Shown piece after piece: positions 5,347 to 5,702 of a stretch of 5,702 bases of DNA. Position numbers and translations under genes: made by a program. The number at the start of each line of letters is the position of its first letter. Positions within the stretch are counted from its first letter, which is position 1. This DNA is from JAFGPF01 sp964409485 (lineage in GTDB: Bacteria > Chloroflexota > Dehalococcoidia > Dehalococcoidales > RBG-16-60-22), in NCBI GenBank assembly GCA_964409485.1, contig CAYPDM010000084.1:1-5702 (forward strand). Reading direction: 5' to 3'. The notes under the pieces were generated by a model, which worked only from the letters and a program-made list of their open reading frames with translations, was not told where the DNA came from and did no database searches.

Positions 5347-5702
5347 CTACTTCCCCAGACCCTCTTTCTTTAATATCTCCGCCCTGTCCGTCTTTTCCCA
5401 GGGGAGGTCGAGGTCGTCACGGCCGAAATGCCCGTAGGCGGCGGTCTGGCGGTAGATGGGGCGGCGCAGGTCGAAGTCCCGGATAATGGCCCCCGGGCGC
5501 AGGTCGAAGTGCTTATTAATCAGGTCTTTAATTGCCTGCGTTTCTATTTTTTCGGTGCCGAAGGTTTCGATGGAGACGGAAAGCGGGTGGGCCTTGCCGA
5601 TGACATAAGCCACCTGTATCTCCAGTCGGTCGGCCAGTCCGGCCGCTACCACGTTCTTGGCGATGTACCGCGCCATGTAGGACGCCGAGCGGTCTACCTT
5701 GG
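5347..5702 (-). CDS. metK: S-adenosylmethionine synthetase, C-terminal part (5' end outside window)
   Basis: Makes S-adenosylmethionine from methionine and ATP; a cytoplasmic homotetramer in most bacteria. About 118 C-terminal residues are present, against a usual total near 400. The first readable residues are KVDRSASYMARYIAKNVVAA, the conserved segment whose Lys and Asp correspond to E. coli K269 and D271 near the active site. They are followed by AYVIGKAHPLSV, ETFGTEKI and FDLRPGAII. The end, RRPIYRQTAAYGHFGRDD then LPWEKTD, is diagnostic for MetK and lines up with E. coli MetK throughout. The stop is TAG at 5349-5347. The frame stays open to the window edge with no start, so this is a true gene cut by the window; the ATG at 5676 is internal. 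Confidence 0.97.
   Translation of the reverse strand, partial: KVDRSASYMARYIAKNVVAAGLADRLEIQVAYVIGKAHPLSVSIETFGTEKIETQAIKDLINKHFDLRPGAIIRDFDLRRPIYRQTAAYGHFGRDDLDLPWEKTDRAEILKKEGLGK

Noticed and set aside
5223..5486. 87-codon plus-strand frame at the metK end
   Set aside because: It overlaps metK antisense and an untranslated spacer, is low in complexity (Pro/Gly/Arg-rich) and has no ribosome binding site.

Overview
The window looks like a bacterial chromosomal segment, most likely from a member of the Chloroflexota, class Dehalococcoidia. That assignment rests on three things: the protein styles (an RNA polymerase alpha subunit with a long acidic tail, a bifunctional archaeal-type phosphoglucose/phosphomannose isomerase, a phosphohexomutase with a GGEESGGYGF sugar loop), the order rpoA-rplQ-truA-rplM-rpsI facing a sugar-phosphate/metK cluster that I remember from Dehalococcoides relatives, and a moderately GC-rich composition. 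It is recall, not a search. A 100-N gap flanked by an exact 55-base duplication marks the sequence as a draft scaffold, probably a metagenome assembly.

Plus strand, 1-2342: this is the tail of a ribosomal-protein operon. It holds the 3' end of rpoA, then rplQ, truA, rplM and rpsI. The genes are tightly packed: two junctions are 4-base ATGA overlaps and the other two gaps are 5-6 bases. The operon ends in a strong Rho-independent terminator at 2302-2342.

Minus strand, 5702-2348: three genes read toward the ribosomal operon. They are metK (S-adenosylmethionine synthetase, C-terminal part only), a phosphoglucomutase/phosphomannomutase (476 aa when its start is corrected) and a bifunctional phosphoglucose/phosphomannose isomerase (355 aa when the assembly gap is repaired). 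The last two are consecutive steps linking fructose-6-P, glucose-6-P or mannose-6-P to the hexose-1-phosphates used for sugar nucleotides. The two spacers (about 182 and 163 bases) hold hairpins and candidate leader elements but no further genes.

I see no new defence, mobile or biosynthetic system; the gene content is ordinary core metabolism and translation. The points worth a second look are: (1) the assembly gap, which breaks the isomerase gene and is almost surely a failed merge of contigs overlapping by 55 bases; (2) an apparent ATT start codon for the phosphohexomutase behind a near-perfect Shine-Dalgarno, easily miscalled 33 codons downstream; (3) a leader upstream of that start which could fold into two mutually exclusive hairpins, one hiding the ribosome binding site; and (4) the strongly acidic extension of the RNA polymerase alpha subunit.
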